Shown here in pieces: positions 53,536-62,822 of a stretch of 64,000 nt of DNA (the first letter of the stretch is position 1; the number at the start of each line of letters is the position of its first letter). The translations under genes and the position numbers were made by a program. The notes under the pieces are model-generated. The model saw only the letters and a list, made by a program, of their open reading frames with translations. It was not told the DNA's origin and ran no database searches. The DNA lies in contig NZ_LNRZ01000012.1 of assembly GCF_001468265.1 (NCBI RefSeq), positions 1-64,000 of the forward strand, read 5' to 3'. The stretch is from Sphingopyxis sp. H050 (GTDB lineage Bacteria > Pseudomonadota > Alphaproteobacteria > Sphingomonadales > Sphingomonadaceae).

Positions 53536-54192
53536 TTAGCGCGGAATCTGCCAGCGAATGCGGTTGCTGTACGTACCACCCGTGGGGTTGCCGGCGCGAT
53601 CCTTGCCCGGATTGAAGCGACCACGGCGCGTGATCAGCTTGCAGGTTTCGGCGTCGAGGTCGGCATGACCCGAAGACGAGGTGACGTCGCACGACGTGAT
53701 GCGGCCGTCGGCGCCATAGGTGACGCGGAAGCCCGTCGTCCCTTCGCGCTCTTCGCGCATGGCGCGGGCCGGATAGTCGTCGTTCGTCGCCCAGCGGCCG
53801 GGATTGCCCTTCGGCGTGCCGGCGGCGCTCAGATCGGGTGCCGGCGGTGCTGCCGGAGCCGCTGGCGGAATGTAAACAGGCGGCGGCGGGGTCGGCGGCG
53901 CTTCGCGGACCGACTGGATCGCAGGCGCGGAAACCGGCGGCGGGAACGGCGACGGCGGCGTCACGACCGGCGGCGGCGGCGGCAGCTTGTTGTCCGGCGG
54001 CGGCGGCGGAGGCGGTTCCTCCGGCGGCGGCGGCTCTTCGACGTCCACCACGTCCAGTTTTTCGGCAAGCTTCTTGACGATACTGATATTCAGGCCGTTC
54101 ACCAGGCCGTAGCCCAGAACTGCCGTGAAAAGACCAACCAAGACAACTGCCACTACCCTATTTTTAGGGTCGACATTATCACCATAAGCCAT
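53536..54192 (-). CDS. tonB: TonB energy transducer
   Basis: A 218-residue TonB: an N-terminal helix with VVAVVLVGLFTAVLGYGLVN (about 13-32), a long periplasm-spanning Pro/Glu-Pro region (about 50-125), and the C-terminal domain with FRVTYGADGRITSCDVTSSS and the CKLI motif. It is the first gene of the operon. No clear iron-box was seen in the 270-base gap upstream. Confidence 0.94.
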   Translation of the reverse strand: MAYGDNVDPKNRVVAVVLVGLFTAVLGYGLVNGLNISIVKKLAEKLDVVDVEEPPPPEEPPPPPPPDNKLPPPPPVVTPPSPFPPPVSAPAIQSVREAPPTPPPPVYIPPAAPAAPPAPDLSAAGTPKGNPGRWATNDDYPARAMREEREGTTGFRVTYGADGRITSCDVTSSSGHADLDAETCKLITRRGRFNPGKDRAGNPTGGTYSNRIRWQIPR

Positions 54193-54462
54193 TCAGGGAC
54201 GACGCTCCTTGCTAGATCATCCTGACACCAAATCCATGACCGACGGGTTCGGTTGCCAAATGCCCGGATGATTTCCGATGCGCTTTCACAGACCCGGCGG
54301 CGTCGCAACCGGCTTTATTATGGTCTTGCCGGACGCTTCGTCGCACGTCCTATCGCGGTGGCGGCACATTCGCAAACCCTTTATCAGCGGTTAATGTCCG
54401 CTTCCCCATGACGGGGTTTTGGCGCCTGTCCGGCGCATTTGTACAAGGAAGGTGGTTCGATC

Positions 54463-55344
54463 ATGCGTGCGCTTATCCCGGCTACGGCCCTCGCCCTTGC
54501 TGGCCTAAGCATCGGTATTTCCAGCGTTTCCGCGATGCAGGCGCCGACACCGGTGGCGACGCCCTCGCCCTACAGCTACGCCGATATCGCCGATCTGGCG
54601 ACGATCGCGCCGATGGCGATCCACGCCCGCATCTACAAGACGGCGGCGCTCAAGCCGGAGCAGGCGCCGGGGCTCAAGGCGGGGCAGGCGCGACTCTATG
54701 TCGAGGCCGACGTCGTCGGGCTGATTCGCGGCCAGGGGCCGCTGGCGGCGCGGATCAACTATCTCGTCGACCTGCCGCTAGATGCAAAGGGCAAGGCGCC
54801 GAAGCTCAAGAAAAAGACGCCGGTGCTGATCTTCGCGCGGCCCGTCGCCGGGACCGCGGCGGGCACGAACAGCACCGCGAGCGTGCGACTCGTCGCGCCC
54901 GATGCGCAGCTGCCGTGGGATCCCGCGACCGACGCGCGGCTGCGCGCGATCCTGACCGAACTGGTCAAGCCCGGCGCCCCGCCCGCGATCACCGGCATCG
55001 CCAACGGCTTCCATGTCCCCGGAACCTTGCCGGGCGAGGGCGAGACGCAATTGTTCCTCGACACCAGGACCGGCGAGCCGGTGTCGCTGACCATCCTGAC
55101 CGCGGCCGACGGGACGCGGCGCTGGGCCGCGGCCTTCGGCGAGATCGTCGACGGGTCGGCGGCGGTGCCGGCGCGCGACACGCTCGCCTGGTATCGCCTT
55201 GCCTGCGGCCTGCCGCGCACGCTGCCGCTTGCGAAGCTGGGCGGGACGGCGCCCGAGGATCGCAAGAAGGCGGCGTCGGACTATGGCGTCGTGCTCGGCG
55301 CGCTCGGCGAGTGCACGCGGACGCGGACGCCGCCGGCGGGATAA
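54463..55344 (+). CDS. Secreted hypothetical protein
   Basis: A 293-residue protein with a signal peptide (MRALIPATALALAGLSIGIS, cleavage near SAMQA). The mature part is rich in beta strands and Ala/Pro, with a C-terminal cysteine pair (CGLPRTL and GECTRT). No family was recognised. AAGGAAGG precedes the ATG at 54463. It is divergent from tonB and 72 bases before the homoserine dehydrogenase gene; no functional link is evident. Confidence 0.75.
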   Translation: MRALIPATALALAGLSIGISSVSAMQAPTPVATPSPYSYADIADLATIAPMAIHARIYKTAALKPEQAPGLKAGQARLYVEADVVGLIRGQGPLAARINYLVDLPLDAKGKAPKLKKKTPVLIFARPVAGTAAGTNSTASVRLVAPDAQLPWDPATDARLRAILTELVKPGAPPAITGIANGFHVPGTLPGEGETQLFLDTRTGEPVSLTILTAADGTRRWAAAFGEIVDGSAAVPARDTLAWYRLACGLPRTLPLAKLGGTAPEDRKKAASDYGVVLGALGECTRTRTPPAG

Positions 55345-55416
55345 AGGCGCGCGGCTCTTGTTTCGTCGCGAAAAGCCGATAGGGGCGCAGGCGACCCGAT
55401 ATAGAGGAGTGCCTGC

Positions 55417-56736
55417 ATGTCGCCTTCCCCCGCCCCTGCCGCGCCCCGCCCGCCGCTGCGCGTCGCGCTTGCCGGGATCGGCGTCGTGGGCGGCGGCGTC
55501 GTCAAGCTGCTCGAAGCCAATCGCGACCTGATCGCGCGGCGCGCCGGGCGCGCGGTTGAGATAGTCGCGCTGTCGGCGCGCGACCGGCACAAGGACCGCG
55601 GCGTCGACCTGTCGCGCTATCGCTGGGAAGACGATCTCGGCGCGCTCGTCGCGGCGGACGACGTCGATGTCGTCGTCGAGATGATCGGCGGCGCCGACGG
55701 CATGGCGCTGACGCTGGCGCGGCAGGCGCTTACCGCGGGCAAGGCGCTGGTGACCGCGAACAAGGCGATGATCGCGCACCACGGGCTGGACCTCGCGCGG
55801 CTGGCCGAGGAAAAGGACACGCCGATGAAATATGAGGCCGCGGTCGCGGGCGGCATTCCGGTGATCAAGGCGATCCGCGAGGGCGCGTCGGCGAACCAGA
55901 TCGCGCGCGTCTATGGCATCCTGAACGGCACCTGCAATTATATCCTGACGCAGATGGAGCGGAACGGCGCGAGCTTCGCCGACGCGCTCGCCGCGGCGCA
56001 GGCCGAGGGCTATGCCGAGGCCGACCCGACCTTCGACGTCGACGGGATCGACGCGGCGCACAAGCTGTCGATCCTCGCCGCGCTGTGCTTCGGCACCCGG
56101 CTGGATATCGACGCGGTGACGGCGAACGGCATCCGGAACCTGATCGCCGCCGACATCCGCGAGGCCGAGGCGCTGGGCCACCGCGTCCGCCTGATCGGGA
56201 TGGCCGAGCGCGACGAAAGCGGGCTGTACCAGCATGTCCAGCCGTGCCTGGTGCCCGCCGACCATCCGCTCGCCTATGTGCCCGGCGCGCTCAACGCCGT
56301 CGTCGCCGAGGGCAATTTCGTCGGCCGCCTGTTCTTCGAAGGCGCGGGCGCGGGCGCGGGGCCGACCGCCTCGGCGATAGTCGCCGACATCATCGACATC
56401 GCGCGCGACGAATATGGCCCCGCCTTCGCGATGCCCGTCGACAGCCTCGACGCCGCGCCGGCGGCCGATGCGGGCGCGCGGATCGGCAAACATTATGTCC
56501 GCCTGATCGTCGAGGACCGCATCGGCGTGCTCGCCGAGATCGCGACCGCGATGCGCGATGCCGGCGTGTCGATCGAGAGCTTCATCCAGCGCGGGACCGA
56601 GAAGGAGGATGGCGTCGTGATCGCGATCGTCACCCACGAGGGCCCGGCGCGCGCGATCGGCGCCGCGCTCGCGAGCCTTTCGGCGTCGGACCATGTCGTC
56701 GGCGCGCCGATGCATATGCCGATCCTGGCGCTTTAA
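55417..56736 (+). CDS. hom: Homoserine dehydrogenase
   Basis: A 439-residue enzyme making homoserine for threonine and methionine. The nucleotide fold is VALAGIGVVGGGVVKLLEAN (about 11-30), with TANKAMIAHHG, the substrate motif GILNGTCNYILTQM, and AEADPTFDVDGIDAAHKLSI. A C-terminal ACT domain (about 350-435) suggests feedback by threonine. GAGGAG precedes the start. Normal length. Confidence 0.96.
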   Translation: MSPSPAPAAPRPPLRVALAGIGVVGGGVVKLLEANRDLIARRAGRAVEIVALSARDRHKDRGVDLSRYRWEDDLGALVAADDVDVVVEMIGGADGMALTLARQALTAGKALVTANKAMIAHHGLDLARLAEEKDTPMKYEAAVAGGIPVIKAIREGASANQIARVYGILNGTCNYILTQMERNGASFADALAAAQAEGYAEADPTFDVDGIDAAHKLSILAALCFGTRLDIDAVTANGIRNLIAADIREAEALGHRVRLIGMAERDESGLYQHVQPCLVPADHPLAYVPGALNAVVAEGNFVGRLFFEGAGAGAGPTASAIVADIIDIARDEYGPAFAMPVDSLDAAPAADAGARIGKHYVRLIVEDRIGVLAEIATAMRDAGVSIESFIQRGTEKEDGVVIAIVTHEGPARAIGAALASLSASDHVVGAPMHMPILAL

Positions 56737-56799
56737 AAGCCACGCTTGAAATCGCGATTCGCGCTGTTACCCCTGCGGACAGGGGAACAGGGGGATCGC

Positions 56800-57636
56800 A
56801 TGACCATCGAGATCAGACGCGGGCTCGCCGAAGCGCGGGCACTGGCGGGCGAGCATAAGGGCGCGCTCGCCGCCTATGTCGGGATGGGGGTGGTGCTGCC
56901 CTATCTGCTGCTGTCCAGCGAGCCGATCTTCAATCTGCGCACCGTGATGGCGATGATCACCTCGCCGTACAGCGCCTATGTCAGCGGCTCGGTCGCGGGG
57001 CCGCTGTACCTGCTGGGCATCGTCGCGGTCATCGTCGCGGGGGCGATGCTCGCGGCGTGGAATGCGGTGCTGGCCGAAATTCGCGAAGGCTATGTCTCCG
57101 AGATCATGTACGGGATGGTGGCGGGCGTCGCCTTTCTGGTCGGCAATGCGATCATCTATATCGGCGTCGGCCTGCTCGCCGTCGCGCCGATCGTCGCGTC
57201 GATCGGGATCGTCGAATGGGACAGCCTAGCGGGGGGCGCGATCGCCGCGGCCTATCGGCTGTTCCTGTCACTGCTCGGCAGCTGGATCGGCGCGCGGCTG
57301 TGCCTGACCGGCGCGATCATGGGCGCGTCGGGCAAGCTCGAGCCGTTCACCGCCTTCGCCGAATCGTGGCGGCTGACACGCGAGGCGCAATGGCGGCTGT
57401 TCGCCTTCTACTTCGCCTATGGCCTGCTGATCGCCGCGGCGTTCGGCGGGCTGGCGCTGCTCCACGGCGCGGTGATCTGGAACAATGCGCAGGCGCCGGG
57501 TTCGCTGCTCGAGACCGCGATGAGCCTTGGCTGGGTGATGCTCTTCGCCCTCTATTTCCTGGGACAGATATTGTTCGCCGCGAGCTTCCTGCGGGCGGCG
57601 CGGCCGAGCGTCGCTGCCACAGAGGTGTTCGCTTGA
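56800..57636 (+). CDS. Multi-pass membrane protein, function unknown
   Basis: A 278-residue protein with about six hydrophobic helices (for example AAYVGMGVVLPYLLLSS, YLLGIVAVIVAGAMLAAW and YFAYGLLIAAAFGGLALLHG). No motif is recognised. ATG at 56800 is chosen over an upstream in-frame one because the added residues are hydrophilic and unlike the rest. It is 63 bases after hom on the same strand and could be cotranscribed. Confidence 0.75.
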   Translation: MTIEIRRGLAEARALAGEHKGALAAYVGMGVVLPYLLLSSEPIFNLRTVMAMITSPYSAYVSGSVAGPLYLLGIVAVIVAGAMLAAWNAVLAEIREGYVSEIMYGMVAGVAFLVGNAIIYIGVGLLAVAPIVASIGIVEWDSLAGGAIAAAYRLFLSLLGSWIGARLCLTGAIMGASGKLEPFTAFAESWRLTREAQWRLFAFYFAYGLLIAAAFGGLALLHGAVIWNNAQAPGSLLETAMSLGWVMLFALYFLGQILFAASFLRAARPSVAATEVFA

Positions 57637-57689
57637 TATTCGTCCGTTGGTCCGCTCGTCCTCAGCCTTCCGCCGGGAGAGGGAAGGGG

Positions 57690-57710
57690 CCCGCCGGCAG
57701 AGCCGGTGGG
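57690..57710. terminator. Hairpin between convergent genes
   Basis: CCCGCCGGC-AGA-GCCGGTGGG forms a 9-pair stem (one G-T) in the gap between the membrane protein and a convergent small secreted-protein gene. No T run on either side. Confidence 0.5.
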
Positions 57711-57731
57711 AAGGATGAGGGTGGATCGGCG

Positions 57732-58211
57732 CTAAGGCCCCTCACCCTCGGGCGCCGCCGGCGTCCCCGTTTCGGGGTCGGTCGCGCGTTTCGCCATTTC
57801 GTAGAGCGCATTATATTCGGGGCCGGGCGCATAGCGGCCGCCGATCGAAATCCAGTTATAGGGCAGCCGGTCGAGGCTCATCGCCCTTGCCTCGGCGCGC
57901 GGCAGCTTCGGCGGCGCCTCGCGGCCCACGCCTGCGATCGCGCGCAGCTCGGGCGACAGGCGATGCTTTTCGGTGTCGCTGCCGCACACGTTGATCGATC
58001 CATCTTCGGCGGGCTTGCAGCGCCGGACGGGGTCGGTCAGTTCCTTCGACCTGTCGATCGCCTGGTCTGTTGGCGACTTCGCCGGCTTCGGCGCCGGCGG
58101 TCCGACCATCTGGGCGCTCGCCGGAGCGGCCGTCATTGCCGTGACGCAGAAAACCGCGAAAGCGGCGGCGAATCGGGCGAACCATTCTCGACAAGCGGCG
58201 CGGGCGACCAT
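57732..58211 (-). CDS. Small secreted hypothetical protein
   Basis: A 159-residue protein with a long signal peptide (hydrophobic FAAAFAVFCVTAMTAAPASA, cleavage near residue 33). The mature part is Pro-rich with a cysteine pair (RRCKPAEDGSINVCG) that could form a small disulphide loop. No family recognised. The start at 58211 is set by the signal peptide; it is divergent from glpX (54 bases). Confidence 0.7.
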   Translation of the reverse strand: MVARAACREWFARFAAAFAVFCVTAMTAAPASAQMVGPPAPKPAKSPTDQAIDRSKELTDPVRRCKPAEDGSINVCGSDTEKHRLSPELRAIAGVGREAPPKLPRAEARAMSLDRLPYNWISIGGRYAPGPEYNALYEMAKRATDPETGTPAAPEGEGP

Positions 58212-58265
58212 ATGGCGCCCACCATGCCCATGGGGCGGCACAAGTAAAGACGGAGAGTCAGGGCG

Positions 58266-59240
58266 ATGACGAACAGCAGCGGCAGCAATCTCGATCGGGT
58301 GCTCGTACTCGAAATGGTGCGCGTCACCGAAGCCGCGGCGATCGCCGCCGCGAAGCTGATCGGGCGCGGCGACGAGAAGGCCGCCGACGCCGCCGCCGTC
58401 GAGGCGATGCGCACCGCGTTCAACACGCTCTATATGGACGGCACGATCGTCATCGGCGAGGGCGAGCGCGACGAGGCGCCGATGCTCTACATCGGCGAGA
58501 AGGTCGGCAATGCGCCTGGCAAGGGGCCGAAGATCGACATCGCGGTCGATCCGCTGGAAGGCACGACGATCACCGCCAAGGCCGGCCCCAATGCGCTCGC
58601 GGTGCTGGCGATCGCCGAGGAAGGCTGCCTGCTCAACGCCCCCGACGTCTATATGGACAAGCTGGCGGTCGGCGCCGGCTATTCGCCGAACATCGTCAAT
58701 TTCGACAACAGCGTGCGCGAGAATGTCGAAGCGGTCGCGCGCGAAAAGGGCTGTGCGCCCGCCGACATCATCGTCTGCGTCCTCGACCGTCCGCGGCACG
58801 AGGCGATCATCGCCGAGCTGCGCAGCATCGGCTGCGGCGTCGCGCTGATCCCCGACGGCGACGTCGCCGGCGTGATCGCGACGACCAACCCCGAGACCAA
58901 TATCGACATCTATATGGGGTCGGGCGGCGCGCCCGAGGGCGTGCTGGCGTCGGCGGCGCTGCGCTGCGTCGGCGGCCAGTTCAAGGGCCGCCTGCTGTTC
59001 CGCAACGACGACGAGCGGCTGCGCGCGAAGAAATGGGGGATCGAGAATCTCGACCGCGTTTACGACCTGGAAGACCTCGCCAAGGGCGATGTCATTTTCG
59101 CCGCGACCGGCGTCACCGACGGATCGCTGCTGGCCGGGGTCAAGCATCGCCGCGGCGGCATCCTGACGACCGAGACGGTCGTGATGCGCGCCTCGTCGGG
59201 GACCGTGCGCTGGGTCAAGGGCGAGCATCGGGTGGGTTGA
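58266..59240 (+). CDS. glpX: Class II fructose-1,6-bisphosphatase (GlpX)
   Basis: A 324-residue gluconeogenic phosphatase. Metal and substrate motifs are GEGERDEAPMLYIGE (about 62-76) and IDIAVDPLEGTTITAKAGPN (about 90-110). Later GGAPEGVLASAALRCVGGQF matches GlpX. Normal length. Confidence 0.95.
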   Translation: MTNSSGSNLDRVLVLEMVRVTEAAAIAAAKLIGRGDEKAADAAAVEAMRTAFNTLYMDGTIVIGEGERDEAPMLYIGEKVGNAPGKGPKIDIAVDPLEGTTITAKAGPNALAVLAIAEEGCLLNAPDVYMDKLAVGAGYSPNIVNFDNSVRENVEAVAREKGCAPADIIVCVLDRPRHEAIIAELRSIGCGVALIPDGDVAGVIATTNPETNIDIYMGSGGAPEGVLASAALRCVGGQFKGRLLFRNDDERLRAKKWGIENLDRVYDLEDLAKGDVIFAATGVTDGSLLAGVKHRRGGILTTETVVMRASSGTVRWVKGEHRVG

Positions 59241-59241
59241 G

Positions 59242-59261
59242 GCCGGACCATAGGGTCCGGC
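59242..59261. terminator. Hairpin after glpX
   Basis: GCCGGACC (59242-59249) pairs with GGTCCGGC (59254-59261), loop ATAG, directly after the glpX stop and before a convergent gene. There is no T run. Confidence 0.55.
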
Positions 59262-59314
59262 AACCTAGCCGCAGATCCGCGCGGAGCGACACCGCTGCGC
59301 GATGACCCGGTGCT

Positions 59315-59653
59315 TCACTCGAACGCGGCCGACGCCACGCCGGCTTGATTATAGACCGGCCCCTCCTGTGCGACCGCGAATTTCCGGCTGACCGCGTGCG
59401 TCAGGCCGAACGACGAAATATGCGCGAGCATGCCGCGATATTGCGGACCGGCGAGATGACTGGCCAGCGCCTCGGCGCTTTCCCATTCCTCGAAGACATG
59501 GACCCGCGCCGGGTGGTGCGGATCGGCGGTCCAGAAATAGCCCAGGCATCCGGGCTGCGCCTGCGCGCCTTCGATCCAGCCTTGCGCGCCCGCGAGCGCC
59601 TCGCCGCGGCGGGCGGGGTCGAGGTCGACCTTGGCTTCGACGATGATCTTCAT
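59315..59653 (-). CDS. Antibiotic-biosynthesis-monooxygenase-domain protein
   Basis: A 112-residue protein of the ABM dimeric alpha-beta barrel type: MKIIVEAKVDLDP at the start and RVHVFEEWESAEALASHLAG (about 52-71) are the family pattern. Members include quinol monooxygenases and many of unknown role. Its ATG overlaps the stop of the SnoaL-like gene (ATGA), so the two are coupled. Confidence 0.85.
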   Translation of the reverse strand: MKIIVEAKVDLDPARRGEALAGAQGWIEGAQAQPGCLGYFWTADPHHPARVHVFEEWESAEALASHLAGPQYRGMLAHISSFGLTHAVSRKFAVAQEGPVYNQAGVASAAFE

Positions 59654-60063
59654 AGGGCGTCCTCCGATCGCCGCAGCGGACGAAATTGCCTGCTGACGAA
59701 ATACCAGCGCCCGTCGATTTTCGCGCACTCGTCGGCATATTCGCCGAGATCGCGGCGTGTCTCTCCGTCGCGCGAATAGGTTTCGCAGGTGTAGGAGCGC
59801 ATCGTCGCCCGGTCGCCCGCGATCGTCATGGCGCCGGGCCACGCCTGAAAGACGAGCCCCGGAAAGCCGCGCATCGCCGCGGTCCAGGTCTCCACCACCG
59901 CCGCCTTGCCGACGAATTCGCCGAACCCGGCCAGATTCCAGCGGCAGGACTCGGCCCAGGTCGCGGCCCAGTCGGCGGCGTCGTAGCGGCACACGGCGTC
60001 GGCATAGGCATCGAGCAAATCGCGCAGCGCCAGGCGATCCTCGACCGGACCCGAAAAAGCCAT
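59650..60063 (-). CDS. SnoaL-like (NTF2-fold) protein
   Basis: A 137-residue cone-shaped NTF2-fold protein: VEDRLALRDLLDAYADAVCR, DAADWAATWAESCRW and TMRSYTCETYSRDGE are the standard pattern of aromatic hydroxylase/dehydratase-like SnoaL_4 proteins. Overlaps the ABM gene start. The pair may act in degradation of an aromatic or other compound; the substrate is not indicated. Confidence 0.85.
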   Translation of the reverse strand: MAFSGPVEDRLALRDLLDAYADAVCRYDAADWAATWAESCRWNLAGFGEFVGKAAVVETWTAAMRGFPGLVFQAWPGAMTIAGDRATMRSYTCETYSRDGETRRDLGEYADECAKIDGRWYFVSRQFRPLRRSEDAL

Positions 60064-60168
60064 CCCCCTCTCCTCCTGCGCGTCCCCGGTCGGATCGGGG
60101 TTCGCGGTGCCGCCTTTATGCCGTGCGCAGGATCGAAAGCGGACTAGTCATTGCGTTAAACGCCGCGC

Positions 60169-60654
60169 TCAGAAAATCCCCGCCGCCAGTCCTTCCGCCA
60201 GCGCCGCGCCGAGGTCGCGCGCTTCGGCGAGGCGGTCGGCGGGGATCGTCTTGGGAGCAAGGATCGCCTGCGGCGTCTGCGCCGCGGTGTTCACGATCAG
60301 CGGATCGGCGACGCGCTTCAGCCGCCAGCCGTTCGCGATGCGGTCGAGCTGGCGCTGCGCGCCCTCCCCGTCCGAGCCCGCGCAGATGATCGTCGCATAG
60401 GGGTGGCCTTCGATCCGGCCAAGGCAGGGATAATAGCAGCGGTCGAACATCTCCTTCATCGCGCCCGACAGCGCGGCGAGATTTTCGGGGCCGACGAAAA
60501 GGTAGCCGGCAGCCGCGCAAAGGTCGCCCGGCGTCACGGCCTCGGCCGCGATCAGCCTTGCGGTCGGAGCGCCCGCGGCCGCGGCGCGCGCGAGCGCCTC
60601 GCTGCCGCCGGTGCGGCTGTGCCAGACGATCAGGACGGGCGGCGCGGCGGTCAT
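60169..60654 (-). CDS. Flavodoxin-fold protein (NAD(P)H-dependent oxidoreductase-like)
   Basis: A 161-residue protein starting MTAAPPVLIVWHSRTGGSEA; the loop HSRTGGSEALA is the flavin-phosphate-binding position of flavodoxin-like proteins, and YLFVGPENLAALSGAMKEMF (about 65-85) matches the family. It is probably an FMN-binding reductase. ATG at 60654 is chosen over one at 60690. Divergent from the alkyl-sulfatase gene (65 bases). Confidence 0.78.
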   Translation of the reverse strand: MTAAPPVLIVWHSRTGGSEALARAAAAGAPTARLIAAEAVTPGDLCAAAGYLFVGPENLAALSGAMKEMFDRCYYPCLGRIEGHPYATIICAGSDGEGAQRQLDRIANGWRLKRVADPLIVNTAAQTPQAILAPKTIPADRLAEARDLGAALAEGLAAGIF

Positions 60655-60719
60655 GCGCCGATGCTTGCCAAGCGCCGGAGCGCGGCGCAAGCTGTCCGCA
60701 AAACGAGGGGGAGACGATC

Positions 60720-62681
60720 ATGCGCCGATGGACCATTTTGCTGCTCGCTGGCTGCCTGCCGTTCGCGGCGATCGCGCAGGACGATGCGAGCGAGGCGACG
60801 CGCACCGCGCAGGCCGAACTCGCGAAGCGCCTGCCGCTGGACGATCCGCGCGACGAGGCCAATGTGCTGCGCGGCAAGCTAAGCGAGATACCGGGCGGCG
60901 TGATCCTCGACAAGCAAGGCAAGACGGTATGGGACCGGCGCCCCTATGCGTTCCTGAATGCGAAGGAGGCCCCGGCGACGGTGAACCCCTCGCTCTGGCG
61001 GCAGGCGCGGCTCGACGCGGTGCATGGCTTGTTCGAGGTGGTGCCGGGCAAGATCTGGCAAATCCGCGGCTACGACATCTCGGTGATGACGATCATCCGC
61101 GGCAAGAGCGGCTGGATCGTCGTCGATCCCTTGCTGTCCGAAGAAACCGCGGCGGCGGGGTGGAAGCTGTTCGCCGACGCGGTCGCCGCGAAGGACAAGG
61201 CGCTGCCGATCAAGGCGGTGATCTTCAGCCACAGCCACAGCGATCATTTCGGCGGCGTCGGCGGAATCGTGACGCCGGAGCAGGTGAAAGCGGGCAAGGT
61301 GCGGATCATCGCGCCGCACGGCTTCTCCGAGGAAGCGACATCCGAGAATGTCCTCGCGGGCACCGCGATGGGGCGGCGCGCGCTTTACATGTTCGGATCG
61401 ATCCTGCCGCCGGGGACAAGGGGTCAGGTCGACACCGGGCTGGGGCCGAAGCTGTCGTCGGGGACGATCGGCTATATGGAGCCGACCGAGACGGTGTCGG
61501 ACAAGGGCGGGACGCTGACGATCGACGGGCTGGCGTTCGACTTCCTCGACGCGGGGAGCACCGAGGCGCCGTCGGAACTCGTCTTCTACATCCCCGCGTA
61601 CAAGGCCTTACATACCACCGAGGTCGTCACCCACACGCTGCACAATGTGCTGACGCTGCGCGGGGCGCAGGTGCGCGATGCGCTGCACTGGTCGAAGGTG
61701 ATCGACGCGATGCTGCTGAAATGGGGCGGCAAGGCCGAGGTCGCGATGGCGTCGCACCATTGGCCAACATGGGGGACGGGCGAGGTCAGCGAACTCCTGG
61801 CGAACCAGCGCGATGCGTACCGCTATGTCCACGACCGGACGCTGTTCCTCGCCAACAAGGGGGCGACCTTGCACGAGCTGGCCGACCAGACGGCGGAAGC
61901 GCCGGTGCAGGGCAAGGATTTCGGGACGCGCGGCTATTATGGCACGCTGAACCACGACATGAAGGCGGTGTACCAGCGCTATTTCGGCTGGTGGGACGGC
62001 AATCCGGCCAATTTCAATCCGCTGCCGCCCGAGCAATCGGCGGTCAAATATGTCGCGCTGGCGGGCGGGGCGGACAAATTGCTCGCCGCCGGCAAGGACG
62101 CGATCAAGGCGGGCGACTATCGCTGGGCGGCCGAGCTGCTGAACAAGCTGGTCTTCGCGCAGCCCGATAACGAAGCAGCACGCGCGGCGCTGGCGTCGGC
62201 CTATGACCAGATGGGCTATCAGGCGGAGTCCGGCGCGTGGCGGAACTATTATCTCGCCGCCGCGGCGAGCCTGCGCGGCAAGGCGGTCGAAAGCACATCG
62301 GGGAACGGGCAGAGCCGCAGCTTTGTGAGCGCGATCCCGACCGCGGTCTTCTTCGATGCGCTGGCGACGCGGTTCGACGCGGCGAAGGGGGCGGGGATCA
62401 AGGGGACATTCCAGTTCGTGCTGCCCGACAGCAAGGAGGCGGTGTCGGTGGTCGTCGGCGGCGGGGTCGAGTTCCCGCGCTATGGCGTGACCGACACAGC
62501 GCCGACCGCGACGATCACGATCGACCGGGGGACGCTCGACGATGTGATGCTGGGGCAGGCGCAGTTTCCGGCGCTGATGCAGTCGGGCGCGATCCGGATC
62601 GACGGCGACCGCATGGCGTTCCTGAGCTGGTTCGCGCTGCACCCGCCGCAGGACCCGCGCTTCAATGTGGTTGTGCCGTAG
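60720..62681 (+). CDS. Secreted alkyl-sulfatase (SdsA1-like metallo-beta-lactamase fold)
   Basis: A 653-residue enzyme that would cleave alkyl sulfates such as SDS to alcohol and sulfate. The signal peptide is MRRWTILLLAGCLPFAAIAQ. Zinc motif FSHSHSDHFGGVGG (about 170-183) and HTTEVVTHTLHNV (about 298-310) match the family. A helical dimerisation domain and a C-terminal SCP2-like domain (about 530-650) follow. ATG at 60720 is chosen because it begins the signal peptide. No sulfatase regulator lies adjacent. Confidence 0.93.
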   Translation: MRRWTILLLAGCLPFAAIAQDDASEATRTAQAELAKRLPLDDPRDEANVLRGKLSEIPGGVILDKQGKTVWDRRPYAFLNAKEAPATVNPSLWRQARLDAVHGLFEVVPGKIWQIRGYDISVMTIIRGKSGWIVVDPLLSEETAAAGWKLFADAVAAKDKALPIKAVIFSHSHSDHFGGVGGIVTPEQVKAGKVRIIAPHGFSEEATSENVLAGTAMGRRALYMFGSILPPGTRGQVDTGLGPKLSSGTIGYMEPTETVSDKGGTLTIDGLAFDFLDAGSTEAPSELVFYIPAYKALHTTEVVTHTLHNVLTLRGAQVRDALHWSKVIDAMLLKWGGKAEVAMASHHWPTWGTGEVSELLANQRDAYRYVHDRTLFLANKGATLHELADQTAEAPVQGKDFGTRGYYGTLNHDMKAVYQRYFGWWDGNPANFNPLPPEQSAVKYVALAGGADKLLAAGKDAIKAGDYRWAAELLNKLVFAQPDNEAARAALASAYDQMGYQAESGAWRNYYLAAAASLRGKAVESTSGNGQSRSFVSAIPTAVFFDALATRFDAAKGAGIKGTFQFVLPDSKEAVSVVVGGGVEFPRYGVTDTAPTATITIDRGTLDDVMLGQAQFPALMQSGAIRIDGDRMAFLSWFALHPPQDPRFNVVVP

Positions 62682-62696
62682 ACGGCGCCCCTCCAA

Positions 62697-62790
62697 ATCC
62701 GTTCGTGCCGCGCGAAGTCGCGACACCGCGAAGGCGTGCACGGGGGATGGGCATCTCGACTTCGCTCGATGCGAACGGAATTCTAGGTGT
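62697..62790. repeat. Possible partial copy of the CGCGAAG-type element
   Basis: CCGCGCGAAGTCGCGACACCGCGAAGGCG (near 62708) resembles the outer arm of the elements at 35112 and 38960, and CTCGACTTCGCTCGATGCGAACGGA resembles an inner arm. It is incomplete. Confidence 0.35.
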
Positions 62791-62822
62791 CAGTCCCCCG
62801 CGATCTCTTTAAAGACCAGTTC

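Noticed and set aside
54193..54462. Iron-box search in the tonB upstream region
   Set aside because: No convincing Fur-type palindrome was seen in the gap, so no regulatory site is claimed.
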